Assembly: GCA_021604505.1 (NCBI GenBank)
Contig: BQJC01000002.1
Span: 558,001 to 622,000, forward strand
DNA from: Nitrospinaceae bacterium
Lineage (GTDB): Bacteria > Nitrospinota > Nitrospinia > Nitrospinales > VA-1
Direction of reading: 5' to 3'
DNA length: 64,000 bases
Shown: one piece after another, positions 35,417-43,786 of the stretch
Layout of the letters: each line of letters opens with the position of its first letter
Numbering within the stretch: the first letter of the stretch is position 1
Translations under genes and position numbers: made by a program
The notes under the pieces: model-generated
The model's input: only the letters and a program-made list of their open reading frames with translations
Told to the model about the DNA's origin: nothing
Databases searched by the model: none

Positions 35417-36346
35417 ATGGCTAATCCCTCTTCAAAAAAAGCAATCTATGCCGCCATGGCAGGAAATTCGCTGATTGCAGTGACCAAGTTTTTTGCCGCC
35501 GCTACTACCGGTAGTTCAGCCATGTTTTCAGAAGCCATTCACTCAGTGGTCGATACCGGAAATCAGGTTCTGCTTCTTTACGGAATCAAGCAGTCCGCCC
35601 GCCCGGCGGATCGCAGTCATCCCTTTGGCTATGGAAGTGAGCTGTATTTTTGGACATTTGTGGTGGCCATTCTAATTTTTGGGTTGGGATCGGGAATCTC
35701 CATTTACGAAGGGGTTTCAAAAATACAAGCGCCGCATCCAATAACGAATCCGACCATAAACTATATCGTCCTCGGATTTGCCATTATTTTTGAGGGCGCC
35801 GCTTGGTACGTTGCGTTTAAAGAATTTCAAAAATCCAAAGGTTCCCTCGGATTGATCACTGCGGTTCGCCGGAGCAAAGACCCGACAATTTTTACGGTGT
35901 TGTTCGAAGATACCGCGGCTCTGCTTGGTTTGCTGGTTGCAATGGTGGGAATCTATTTAAGTTATACTTTAAACCTTCCGGTTCTCGATGGGGTGGCTTC
36001 CATTCTTATAGGCGTAATTTTGGCAACAACTGCGGCCCTGCTCGCTTATGAGTGTAAAGGACTTCTCACCGGGGAGGCGGCCAGCGAAGAGGTCGTTTCG
36101 AGAATCAAGTGGATCATTGCCGAAAATCAAACGGTCTTGCATGTGAACGAAGTTCTCACCTTGCATTTGGGGCCCCATGATATTCTGTTAAATGTCAGCC
36201 TGGATTTTAAAGACGGTTTGACTTCCAGCCAAGTGGAGGAAGCCATTTCCAATTTCGAGTCGCGTATCAAAGGAGAGTTCCCGGAGATCACCCGGGTTTT
36301 CATTGAAGCGCAAAGCTGGAGGGCTCATCAGGCCGACGCCAAATAA
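35417..36346 (+). CDS. Cation diffusion facilitator (CDF) family transporter
   Basis: Five to six membrane helices are visible. TM2 has AMFSEAIHSVVDTGNQVLLL, with the His and Asp of the metal site; a loop has DRSHPFGYGSELYFW; TM5 begins VLFEDTAALLGLLVAMVG with its Asp. The cytoplasmic C-terminal domain (VNEVLTLHLGPHDILLNVSL) is the usual metal-sensing dimerisation fold. These are proton-coupled exporters of Zn, Fe or similar divalent cations; specificity is not readable. A TATAAT at 35403-35408 lies only eight bases before the ATG and no ribosome-binding site is seen. Confidence 0.88.
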   Translation: MANPSSKKAIYAAMAGNSLIAVTKFFAAATTGSSAMFSEAIHSVVDTGNQVLLLYGIKQSARPADRSHPFGYGSELYFWTFVVAILIFGLGSGISIYEGVSKIQAPHPITNPTINYIVLGFAIIFEGAAWYVAFKEFQKSKGSLGLITAVRRSKDPTIFTVLFEDTAALLGLLVAMVGIYLSYTLNLPVLDGVASILIGVILATTAALLAYECKGLLTGEAASEEVVSRIKWIIAENQTVLHVNEVLTLHLGPHDILLNVSLDFKDGLTSSQVEEAISNFESRIKGEFPEITRVFIEAQSWRAHQADAK

Positions 36347-36385
36347 TGCCTGTTTAGACGTCCGTGTTTTAACCCGGAAAAGCGG

Positions 36386-36784
36386 TCAGTTTTTGCTGGG
36401 AATTTCTTTTTTTTCGAAAATTTCCCGGATGGCACTTCCGATAGTTTTAAAATCCAGGGGTTTGGGAATGAACGTGACTTCCTCATCCTTTAGCGGCATA
36501 TCGAAATTTGCGGCGTCGTAGGGATTGGTGAGCATGATCACCGGGATGTCCTTATAGGCCTGGTGCTTTCTAACGCTTTTTATGAATTCCATTCCATTCA
36601 TTTCCAATCGGGACCAATTGGAAATGATGAGGCCAAAATTTCCCCGGTCCAGATAATCGAACATGCAATTTGCGTTGACTGCCAGTTCGATATAATCAAA
36701 CCCGTTGTTCTTCAATCCGGTCAAAACCCGAAGACTGGAAAATGTGCCGTCATCCACGATTAAAATTTTAACGTCCGTGATCAT
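36386..36784 (-). CDS. Stand-alone CheY-like pseudo-receiver
   Basis: The ATG at 36784 has GGAGTG five bases upstream; a longer frame is unlikely. The fold is that of a receiver: VKILIVDDGTF (acidic pair), LIISNWSRLEMNGMEFIKSV, IPVIMLTNPYDAANF and VTFIPKP with the conserved Lys. The phospho-acceptor Asp that should follow LIIS is Asn here (SNW in place of SDW). The 132-residue protein therefore probably cannot be phosphorylated in the normal way and may act constitutively or by binding. No kinase is adjacent. Confidence 0.82.
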   Translation of the reverse strand: MITDVKILIVDDGTFSSLRVLTGLKNNGFDYIELAVNANCMFDYLDRGNFGLIISNWSRLEMNGMEFIKSVRKHQAYKDIPVIMLTNPYDAANFDMPLKDEEVTFIPKPLDFKTIGSAIREIFEKKEIPSKN

Positions 36785-36812
36785 TTTTTCACTCCGGAAA
36801 AATATTCCATAT

Positions 36813-36944
36813 ATGGAAAGGATGACGGAAACCACCCACCTGGAAATACCGGAGGAGGAGACTTTCCTCAAACCTGGTGAGCGGGTTCCGCCAAAAAAAC
36901 ATGACTGGTTCAATCGTAGGATTAGGATGCCTGTGTATTGTTAA
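36813..36944 (+). CDS. Possible 43-residue small protein
   Basis: An ORF divergent from the pseudo-receiver reads MERMTETTHLEIPEEETFLK and then a basic segment ending RRIRMPVYC. It has a plausible acidic-then-basic composition, and a GGAAAGG abuts a second in-frame ATG at 36822. There is no recognisable domain and its start would lie very close to the opposing gene's start. The remainder of the gap up to 37036 shows nothing else I can support. Confidence 0.25.
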   Translation: MERMTETTHLEIPEEETFLKPGERVPPKKHDWFNRRIRMPVYC

Positions 36945-37036
36945 GATTCAGTGAAGGGCGGGTCACATTCTTTTTAAACCTCCAGCGCCGGGGAAGCGGG
37001 GCGTGGGTTTATAGGGATGTGGCCGCAGAGGGGAAA

Positions 37037-37077
37037 TAAAAAACCGGGAGCTGGCGGACCACAACTCCCGGTATAAA
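37037..37077 (-). terminator. Rho-independent terminator after the two-haem protein gene
   Basis: Read on the minus strand, ACCGGGAG and CTCCCGGT form an 8-base GC-rich stem and are followed by TTTTTTATTT. It lies about 60 bases beyond the stop of the gene at 37138-38247. Confidence 0.8.
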
Positions 37078-37137
37078 TACGATGCAAAATAACAAGCTTT
37101 TTGCTCAACGGATGAAATTCTATTGACGATCCTGATC

Positions 37138-38247
37138 CTACTTCACATCCAGAGTGACCACAATTCCTCCCATGACATCGTTGAGTTCAAAGTCCTGCTT
37201 CGGGCTTGCGGGGTCCGCGTTATGGCAATTCACGCAACCCTGGGTAACGGCGAAATCCGGATAGACGGCCCGGAAATAGCGTTTTCGTCCTACTTTGGTT
37301 AATCCGATGTAAGGCCGAATAGGATGAACCTCGACGGTTTCCAGACCCGTGTGTTCGAATTCATTGGCGGGTCCGTTTTTAGGGTTGATCGGCCAACGGC
37401 TGATCAGTCGAAAGAAGACGCCGGGTTTTCTTTTTTCAACCACCTGAGAAGCGTTCAATAAAAATTGGGCGGGTAGTGGAAGGCCGTTATCGTTCCACCA
37501 GTTTGTTGAGGGCTGGATGATATTCTGGTTTTTCAATCGATCGACAATGTATTTGGAATAGACCTCCCTGTCGGACTCCAGAATAGAGTGCACGTAGTCC
37601 GAGATGATCTCCGGTGGAAATTGATGCTTTCCGAGTTCAGGATGCTTTTCCTGTTTTCCCAGGGGAAGATTGATGAGAATCCCGCCCATGACATCGCCAA
37701 GCTTGAAATCTTTCCTGGGGCTGTCCGGGTGATTGTTGTGACAGGCAACGCAGGATTCTGACGTGGCGATATCGGGATAAATGGTCTGATAAACCCATCG
37801 CCTACCTTCTTGTACGATCCAGGAAAAAGGTTCTTCTGGGTTGCGAACAACTGCTTGCAGGCCGATTTTTTCATTTTCCGATTTCGGGCCATTTGTTTTG
37901 TTGATAGGCCACAGGCTCGTCAAATAATATCTCATCCCGATTCCACGAGCATTAGAGATTTCCGCCGATTTCAAAAGAAACTGTGCCGGAAGGAGAAGCG
38001 TGTTTTCTTCTTTCCAGTTTTCGCTGGCGCTTAGCAGCCCTTTTTTGCTCAAACGGGCTACGATGTCATGAGCGTAAATTCTTCTGTCCGCTTCTATGAC
38101 GGCATGGATATAATTGGCGGCGGTTCGAGGTGAAAGGCCAGGAGATTTTTCAAAAGAATCAGCGAATACCGGATTGTAGATGGAGAAAAAGCAGACGATG
38201 AGGAATTTGAAAAGTAAGAATTGTCGGCGGGATTTATGAGTATGCAT
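37138..38247 (-). CDS. Exported c-type cytochrome with two Tll0287-like (DUF3365) haem domains
   Basis: GGGAGGTG lies five bases before the ATG at 38247. Residues 1-29 are a signal peptide. Two similar halves follow; each has a helix starting with Y(I/V)H-A/S-(V/I)-(I/L)-E-(A/S)-DR, a LLLPAQFLL or LPLPAQFLL segment, WPIN followed by a Gly-Pro pair, and one haem-binding CxxCH: SCVACHNNHPDSP (residues 166-170) and GCVNCHNADPASP (about residue 338). Both halves end DVMGGI. The pattern matches DUF3365/Tll0287-like domains, which bind haem c in the periplasm and are often coupled to redox sensing. A tandem duplication without any signalling domain is less usual. It stands as a single transcription unit. 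Confidence 0.85.
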   Translation of the reverse strand: MHTHKSRRQFLLFKFLIVCFFSIYNPVFADSFEKSPGLSPRTAANYIHAVIEADRRIYAHDIVARLSKKGLLSASENWKEENTLLLPAQFLLKSAEISNARGIGMRYYLTSLWPINKTNGPKSENEKIGLQAVVRNPEEPFSWIVQEGRRWVYQTIYPDIATSESCVACHNNHPDSPRKDFKLGDVMGGILINLPLGKQEKHPELGKHQFPPEIISDYVHSILESDREVYSKYIVDRLKNQNIIQPSTNWWNDNGLPLPAQFLLNASQVVEKRKPGVFFRLISRWPINPKNGPANEFEHTGLETVEVHPIRPYIGLTKVGRKRYFRAVYPDFAVTQGCVNCHNADPASPKQDFELNDVMGGIVVTLDVK

Positions 38248-38543
38248 TGCAACACCTCCCGTTATCGGTCGAGATTTGGATATTTTCTTGATTTTCAATA
38301 ATATAAAAAATATAGGTCTCTAACACCCGCCCTGCAAGCGATTCTCAGGAGAATTTGCCAAAAGGAGACTGATTGCTGAGAAAGCAAAAAGAATCCCATA
38401 GGCCAAAAAATGACAACGAGGGAAGGAACTCAAGGGAGGAGGGTAAAACTTTCTAAGACCTTAACGATCTGTGGACACTTAATTTTTTACCCGGTTCAAA
38501 GAAAGAGGGGGGTTATTGGATTTAGAGTTTCCGAAATGACGAT

Positions 38544-38927
38544 CTATAACTTCAGATTCTCTGGACGATGGGTTTCGATGATTATCTTTTCTTCGGTGAC
38601 GGATTCAAGGACCCGGATTCCCGGTTCAATGTAAAAACGTTCTCCGCGAATTTCCCTTCCATCTGAAAAACGGATGACCGTGGACACGGTATCTCCACTA
38701 TCGCTATGGAACTTGACGACCACCTCCGTACCCACCTCCACTCCATGAAGTCTGATTTTCCGTCCAGTCTTTTCAGTCAAAAGGTCAATGGTAGAAATCG
38801 GCTGGCCGCTGTTATTGGTTATGATCACTTCCACATTGGGTTTTGTATTTGCGACAAACCAAAGCAGTCCCAATCCGATAGAAACCGCCAGTGAAACGAT
38901 TAAAAGATATTTACGAGCAGGCTTCAT
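38544..38927 (-). CDS. Small membrane-anchored exported protein of unknown function
   Basis: This 127-residue protein has one N-terminal hydrophobic helix (residues 8-26, LLIVSLAVSIGLGLLWFVA) and a soluble beta-rich domain outside (VEVIITNNSGQPISTIDLLT, VVVKFHSDSGDTVSTVIRF). I do not recognise a family. The fold may be a small beta-sandwich. It stands alone between the two-haem gene and a small plus-strand gene. Confidence 0.6.
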   Translation of the reverse strand: MKPARKYLLIVSLAVSIGLGLLWFVANTKPNVEVIITNNSGQPISTIDLLTEKTGRKIRLHGVEVGTEVVVKFHSDSGDTVSTVIRFSDGREIRGERFYIEPGIRVLESVTEEKIIIETHRPENLKL

Positions 38928-39101
38928 TGCCGTTGATCCTTATGATGAGAGTTAGAAACATTCTATTCCGGAATCCCCTGGACAAGCGGTTTTAACGACC
39001 GGGTTTTAGCGGGGGATTTATCTTAACATTTTTTCATTTCGCTATTGCGGATCAAAATCTAAGGGAGGTGGTTTTGGATTCTGGTTTTTATTGCATGATT
39101 C

Positions 39102-39227
39102 ATGGCAGGGGAGTTATTAAATAGGTTTCAAAATTACAAACAGTTATACGAAGCTGGCGGTGTTGGGTCGATGGGTGCGGGTGAGTGGTGGAAAATATTG
39201 CTTGAAAAAATTGGAATAAAACTATAA
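39102..39227 (+). CDS. Possible 41-residue small protein
   Basis: ATG at 39102 to TAA at 39225 encodes MAGELLNRFQNYKQLYEAGG and then a Trp-Trp amphipathic end (GEWWKILLEKIGIKL). A perfect-looking AAGGGAGGTGG is present at 39061-39071 but is 31 bases upstream, nearer to a 16-codon TTG frame. There is no database-type evidence; included because the composition looks coding and the 361-base gap between 38928 and 39288 otherwise holds nothing. Confidence 0.22.
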   Translation: MAGELLNRFQNYKQLYEAGGVGSMGAGEWWKILLEKIGIKL

Positions 39228-39288
39228 AAAAGTTTATCTTAACTAAGGATTTTCATCTCTTGTGCGACCCTTTCAAGCGGAGGTGATT

Positions 39289-39498
39289 GTGAACCGTAAA
39301 ATCAAAAGTTCAAATCCATTTTTCGCCGCCTTCAAAGCCAAAACTCCTGACCAAAAAAATTTGGATGAAAGGGAAATAAAAAAGCCAGATTTTTTTGACA
39401 GTGATTTGCACGGAGGCAATGGAATCATGATGGCTGAGATTTATGGGAGTGATTTTCAGAAAGTCTGGAGAAAAACCCGAAAAAAATGGTGGGCCTAG
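39289..39498 (+). CDS. Small hypothetical protein (69 residues)
   Basis: GGAGG lies five bases before a GTG at 39289, a better start than the in-frame GTG at 39262. The product is highly charged and soluble (KIKSSNPFFAAFKAKTPDQK, then KPDFFDSDLHGGNGIMMAEI and a Trp-rich basic end). I recognise no family. It converges on the ggt gene. Confidence 0.45.
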   Translation: MNRKIKSSNPFFAAFKAKTPDQKNLDEREIKKPDFFDSDLHGGNGIMMAEIYGSDFQKVWRKTRKKWWA

Positions 39499-39557
39499 AC
39501 TCGTCATTTTCCCCGCGTCCAATTAAAATCTTTTCCCATCCAATGCCGGCAAACAGG

Positions 39558-41306
39558 TCAATAGCCCCTGGCCAATCCTCCTGCACTGCGCGGATCGGAA
39601 GCTCCGTAAAACCCTTTTTTAGTTCGCAGAATCGATTGGGTGGATCCGAAAGGTTTGGTTTCCACCACCAGGTGACCTTTCTCCGCAAGGGACAGGAGTG
39701 TTTCCGATTTCAACCCGGGCTCAACCTCCAGCCAGTCCGGGAGCCATTGATGATGAATGCGCGGTGCCTGGGTCGCCGGAACGACATTCATTCTGTGATC
39801 CAGCACGTTCAGGATCAACTGCAATGTGGTGGTGATGATTCGGCTTCCTCCAGGACTGCCAGTCGCCAGGACGGGTGCTCCCCCTTTAAAGATCAGGGTG
39901 GGGGTCATGGAACTCAGGGGCCGTTTTCCAGGTTCAATCGCATTGGCTTCCCCGCCGATCAATCCATAAGCATTTGGGACACCCGGTTTTGAGGAAAAGT
40001 CATCCATCTCGTTGTTTAAAAGAATTCCAGTTCCCGCCGCAACAATTCCCGTTCCGTAACTGAAATTCAAAGTATAGGTGTTGCTGACTGCGTTTCCAGC
40101 GCCATCCATCACCGAGAAGTGTGTGGTTTCAGGGCTCTCTTCATAAGTCGAGGGCTCGCCCGGTAGAATTTCCTTTGCGGGACGCGTCCTGTCGGATTGA
40201 ATCAATTGACGCAAATTGTCCGCATAGGTTTTTGAGGTGAGTCCTTTAACAGGAACCTTCCAGAATTCAGGATCGCCCAGATGGTGACTGCGGTCCGCGT
40301 ACGCGAGTTTCATGGATTCGGTTAATAGATGAAGGGTCTCCCCACTGCCTGCCCCAAGGGAGCGGATGGGATAGTCTTCCAGAATATTCAACATCTGAAT
40401 CAAATGGATGCCTCCGGAGCTGGGAGGGGGCATGGAAACGATTTCAAATCCCCGGTAAGTCCCGCGCACCGGTTGCCGTCGAACTGCCCGGTAATTTTTT
40501 AAATCGTTAAGAGTGATCAATCCTCCATGGTTTTTCATGTCCTCGGCCAGCTTTTCAGCAATGGCGCCTCGATAAAAAGCTTTGGGACCTTCGCGTGCAA
40601 TTTCTTTTAAAGACCAGGCCAAATCGTTTTGCAGCAATAAATCCCCCGGTGCGTAAGACGAGCCATCCGGCTTGAAAAATATTTTTGCCGTTTCCGGCCA
40701 GCGAAGCAAAGATTCACTGTGCTTCTTGAGGTTGTCGGAAAGAGCGGCGGTAACAAGAAGCCCCTTTTCAGCCAGACGAATCGCGGGAGCCATGACATCT
40801 TTGAGAGGCAGAGTGCCGTATTTTTTGAGGGCATAAGAAAGGCCGGCCACGGTACCCGGAACGCCAACGGAGAGATGCGTGAAACGGGAACGCTCGGTGA
40901 CCGGGGTGCCCTGGTTGTCCAGATACATATCGCGAGTTGCCAGATGGGGAGCCATTTCACGGTAGTCTATGGCGACAATTTCGCCTGTTTTGGCAATATG
41001 CGCGATCATGAAACCGCCTCCGCCGAGGTTCCCCGCCTGCGGAAGAGTGACCGCTAAAGTAAATCCGATGGCGACGGCCGCGTCTATGGCATTCCCTCCC
41101 TGTTTGAGGATATCGACCCCGACTTGCGTGGCGATGGATTCCTGAGTTGCGACCATGCCCTTTTTAGAAAAAGCAGCAGCGGTTGTAGGCTTTGGCGGCA
41201 GGACCTCCTTTCCCCGAACGCAAGCCGTCAGGGCAAGGAGAAAAAACGCATGCGCTAAAAGAACCGAGAGAAAGGGTCTTGCCTTAATAGGAATAAAAAG
41301 AATCAT
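39558..41306 (-). CDS. ggt: Gamma-glutamyltranspeptidase
   Basis: The N-terminal segment LLALTACVRG contains a lipobox, so the enzyme may be a lipoprotein. KKGMVATQESIATQVGVDIL and NAIDAAVAIGFTLAVTLP are family motifs. The autocleavage and nucleophile Thr lies in SPETTHFSVMDGAGNAVS, followed by the GSPGGSRIITT oxyanion region. At 582 residues it has the usual size for a precursor cleaved to large and small subunits. It hydrolyses or transfers the gamma-glutamyl group of glutathione outside the cytoplasm. Confidence 0.93.
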   Translation of the reverse strand: MILFIPIKARPFLSVLLAHAFFLLALTACVRGKEVLPPKPTTAAAFSKKGMVATQESIATQVGVDILKQGGNAIDAAVAIGFTLAVTLPQAGNLGGGGFMIAHIAKTGEIVAIDYREMAPHLATRDMYLDNQGTPVTERSRFTHLSVGVPGTVAGLSYALKKYGTLPLKDVMAPAIRLAEKGLLVTAALSDNLKKHSESLLRWPETAKIFFKPDGSSYAPGDLLLQNDLAWSLKEIAREGPKAFYRGAIAEKLAEDMKNHGGLITLNDLKNYRAVRRQPVRGTYRGFEIVSMPPPSSGGIHLIQMLNILEDYPIRSLGAGSGETLHLLTESMKLAYADRSHHLGDPEFWKVPVKGLTSKTYADNLRQLIQSDRTRPAKEILPGEPSTYEESPETTHFSVMDGAGNAVSNTYTLNFSYGTGIVAAGTGILLNNEMDDFSSKPGVPNAYGLIGGEANAIEPGKRPLSSMTPTLIFKGGAPVLATGSPGGSRIITTTLQLILNVLDHRMNVVPATQAPRIHHQWLPDWLEVEPGLKSETLLSLAEKGHLVVETKPFGSTQSILRTKKGFYGASDPRSAGGLARGY

Positions 41307-41501
41307 CGAATTGCCAAAAGATGAAGAGATGCCGAGTCGAATTGAAGTTGAAATTAAGGATATCGAGGGCGTAGTTATTTACTTCGATTGAATGATCGCT
41401 TGGTTTGAGAAGCAGGTCAAGGGGGATTTTAGGAAGACGGTCCTATTGCAGGTTGGTAATGAGTGATGTCAGCTAACAGGTTTGCAAAAAATACACGTAA
41501 C

Positions 41502-42554
41502 TCATTCCAGGATATTTAAATTGGATTTATCCAGGTATTCTTCAGCTTTTTTAAGCCGCATCCACTGGCCAATTTGTCCACCTAGATTGGTCATCATATG
41601 GATGGTTTGGGGGTCGGGTTGAAACTGTTGACGTGTAAAAATTTCAATCACGCCTAAAAATTGTTCCTTATAAAAAATGGGACAACCGAATCCAGTTTTC
41701 ATGCCTAAGGTTTCGGCGAAGGGTGCTCCAGGAAAATGGGTGTCGGAACGTACATCAGGGATCCAAGAGGGTATTAATGCTTCCCACACCCGCCCAGGCA
41801 ACCCCGTGCCTTTTTTAAATCTACTTTCAAGCGGGGCGCTTTTAAACTCCTTTAAAGCCCCGTTTTGATTCAAGCCGGAGGAATTCCAAATACATCGGAA
41901 ATTGAGGTTTTCTGATCCAGGAATTTTTTCCCAATAAAAACTTATTTCCCATTCCTTAAATTCGCCAACAACCTGCAGGATTCTGGGAAACGTTTTTTCC
42001 AAGGACGGGCCGTCCAAAAAGATGCGAGTCAATTCATACTGCAGTTGTTTTTGAGCTTCGGCCTTCTTTCGTTCTGAGATATCGCTAAAGGTAACCACCG
42101 CACCAACTAGTTTTTCACCTTCCTGAATGGGTCGGCTGACATACTCGACGGGAAAGCAGGTGCCGTCTTTTCTCCAGAATACTTCTTCAGATTCTCGATG
42201 TACCATGCCATCTCTGAAGGCGGCATAGATAGGGCAGTCCTCACGGGGATAGGGAGATCCATCCGGTTTGGAGTGATGGATCAGAGCGTGTTGAGGTTTA
42301 CCGAGTAGTTCTCCCCTTGTGTATCCCAACATTTTTTCAGCCGCGCGATTGGCAAATGTTGTATTTCCATTCAAGTCCAGACCGAAAATCCCCTCTCCAG
42401 CAGAATCCAGGATCAGTTGATTTCTTCGATTGGCCTGTTGCAGTTCATCTTCGGCTTTTTCTCTTTCCCGAGCCAACTTCTGGTTTTCTTTAACCAGACC
42501 GACGGCTTGTTGGAATATGTCGGCTTCTTGTTGGCTCTCAGTTTCCTGTATCAT
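41502..42554 (-). CDS. PAS-GAF sensor protein without an output domain
   Basis: A coiled coil (residues 1-45) leads into a PAS domain (about 45-165: LILDSAGEGIFGLDLNGNTT, MLGYTRGELLGKP, VGAVVTFSDISERKKAEAQK), then a GAF domain (about 185-330: GTGLPGRVWEALIPSWIPDV, GFGCPIFYKEQFLGVIEIFT). The chain ends there, at residue 350, with no kinase, cyclase or GGDEF part. The end (KAEEYLDKSNLNILE) resembles the beginning of a linker to a further domain, so this may be a shortened version of a hybrid kinase. No second fragment was seen downstream. Confidence 0.8.
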   Translation of the reverse strand: MIQETESQQEADIFQQAVGLVKENQKLAREREKAEDELQQANRRNQLILDSAGEGIFGLDLNGNTTFANRAAEKMLGYTRGELLGKPQHALIHHSKPDGSPYPREDCPIYAAFRDGMVHRESEEVFWRKDGTCFPVEYVSRPIQEGEKLVGAVVTFSDISERKKAEAQKQLQYELTRIFLDGPSLEKTFPRILQVVGEFKEWEISFYWEKIPGSENLNFRCIWNSSGLNQNGALKEFKSAPLESRFKKGTGLPGRVWEALIPSWIPDVRSDTHFPGAPFAETLGMKTGFGCPIFYKEQFLGVIEIFTRQQFQPDPQTIHMMTNLGGQIGQWMRLKKAEEYLDKSNLNILE

Positions 42555-42857
42555 TATCTAAACCGAATTAGAAGTTTTTTGGAGGGTTATTTTCCTTAGT
42601 TTTACCGATGGGTTTTTGAATGTAGAGCAAAAACCCTGCCAAATTAGGTTAAAACAGGTAAAATGGGAAAAGACAATGAGTTTGCCTGTCAAGCTGATTT
42701 TTTATTCAGAAATAGTTTATAGATTCACATACACTTCAATAAAATAATGCACATTTTGTTCATAGAGCCAAAACAACCTGATTTACGAGAGAACAAAAGA
42801 GAGCGGGTTCCAGAGAAGGTTTGTTGGCAAAACTCAGTTCCCCAAAGGAAGTTTTCA

Positions 42858-43247
42858 ATGAATTATCAGAGAAAAATGAAAAAAGCATTTCTTACCCTGG
42901 TTTTTATTGCGAGCATTTTGAGTTGTGCGAAGGATAATGAAGGTCCCCTGATAATGCCCGTCGGGGCAGAACCTTCAGCAAAATTGCACAATGATTCGGG
43001 GATCTCGCACTACCAGTCAAAACGCTACCAAGACGCCTTGCTGCAATTCATGCAAGCCTACGCCGCCGATAAAACCACAGGCGAAATTCATTTCAATATC
43101 GCGTTGGCTTACCATAAGCGGGGCAACTCCAAAAAAGCAGAGGAACATTTTAAACTGGCCAGGAAGTACGCAAACGGGAATAACATGATTTTAGAGTCCC
43201 AGCTTTTGGCGGTCACCCTGAACCGGGAAAAGCAAGGAGGCGGATAA
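42858..43247 (+). CDS. Small TPR lipoprotein
   Basis: AAAGGAAG lies six bases before the ATG at 42858. The signal peptide ends in SILSCAK, a lipobox, so Cys becomes the lipidated N-terminus. The mature part has two TPR units (SGISHYQSKRYQDALLQFMQ and IHFNIALAYHKRGNSKKAEE). It has 129 residues. No partner is evident. It is the first of three short plus-strand genes. Confidence 0.75.
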   Translation: MNYQRKMKKAFLTLVFIASILSCAKDNEGPLIMPVGAEPSAKLHNDSGISHYQSKRYQDALLQFMQAYAADKTTGEIHFNIALAYHKRGNSKKAEEHFKLARKYANGNNMILESQLLAVTLNREKQGGG

Positions 43248-43267
43248 AAGTTCTCACAAAAACTCCG

Positions 43268-43489
43268 ATGAAAGAAATAAAAATGAAAAGAGGGTTCCTC
43301 CGGCTGGGAATCGTTTTTCTGGGAGTGCTGAGTATTGGGCTCAGCATCCCCTTTCTTAAAATTCATCATTTCAGTGCGTTCAATTCCGGTGTTTCGAGCA
43401 TCATCGCATTGATTGCCCTTATCTGGGGAGTTTATGAAATCATCGCCTGGGTCGCGGAAGGGTTTGACGACAGGAACGGAACAAGATAG
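43268..43489 (+). CDS. Small two-helix membrane protein
   Basis: This 73-residue protein has two hydrophobic helices (LGIVFLGVLSIGLSIPFL and IIALIALIWGVYEIIAWVAE) joined by a short polar loop. No family recognised. It lies 20 bases after the TPR lipoprotein gene. The start may be the ATG at 43283. Confidence 0.55.
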   Translation: MKEIKMKRGFLRLGIVFLGVLSIGLSIPFLKIHHFSAFNSGVSSIIALIALIWGVYEIIAWVAEGFDDRNGTR

Positions 43490-43499
43490 GGAATTTGAG

Positions 43500-43766
43500 A
43501 TGACGACAGAAGAGGTGTTTGAAGAATATGGAGACGTGCCCTTGTTTTTCTCACATTACTACAATTTTATCTTCGTTTATAAAAGCGCCCGTTTGGACAA
43601 TGGCGATCAAATATTTTTGCATCAGGGCGGCAACATGGAAAAAGTGTCGGCCCTGGTTGTGGACGTAGAAGAACCGCTCACCCTCAACGATAAAGCGGAT
43701 GAGGACTACGCCTGTATCAAGAATGCAAAAAATCAGGTGATGTGGATGGATGAACAACCCGATTAA
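43500..43766 (+). CDS. Small hypothetical cytoplasmic protein
   Basis: This 88-residue acidic protein begins MTTEEVFEEYGDVPLFFSHY and contains VYKSARLDNGDQIFLHQGGN. It is of compact alpha/beta character without a recognised family. It starts ten bases after the previous stop and probably shares its transcript. It converges on the TPR gene at 43787. Confidence 0.5.
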   Translation: MTTEEVFEEYGDVPLFFSHYYNFIFVYKSARLDNGDQIFLHQGGNMEKVSALVVDVEEPLTLNDKADEDYACIKNAKNQVMWMDEQPD

Positions 43767-43786
43767 AACAACCAGTTTGAGATCAA

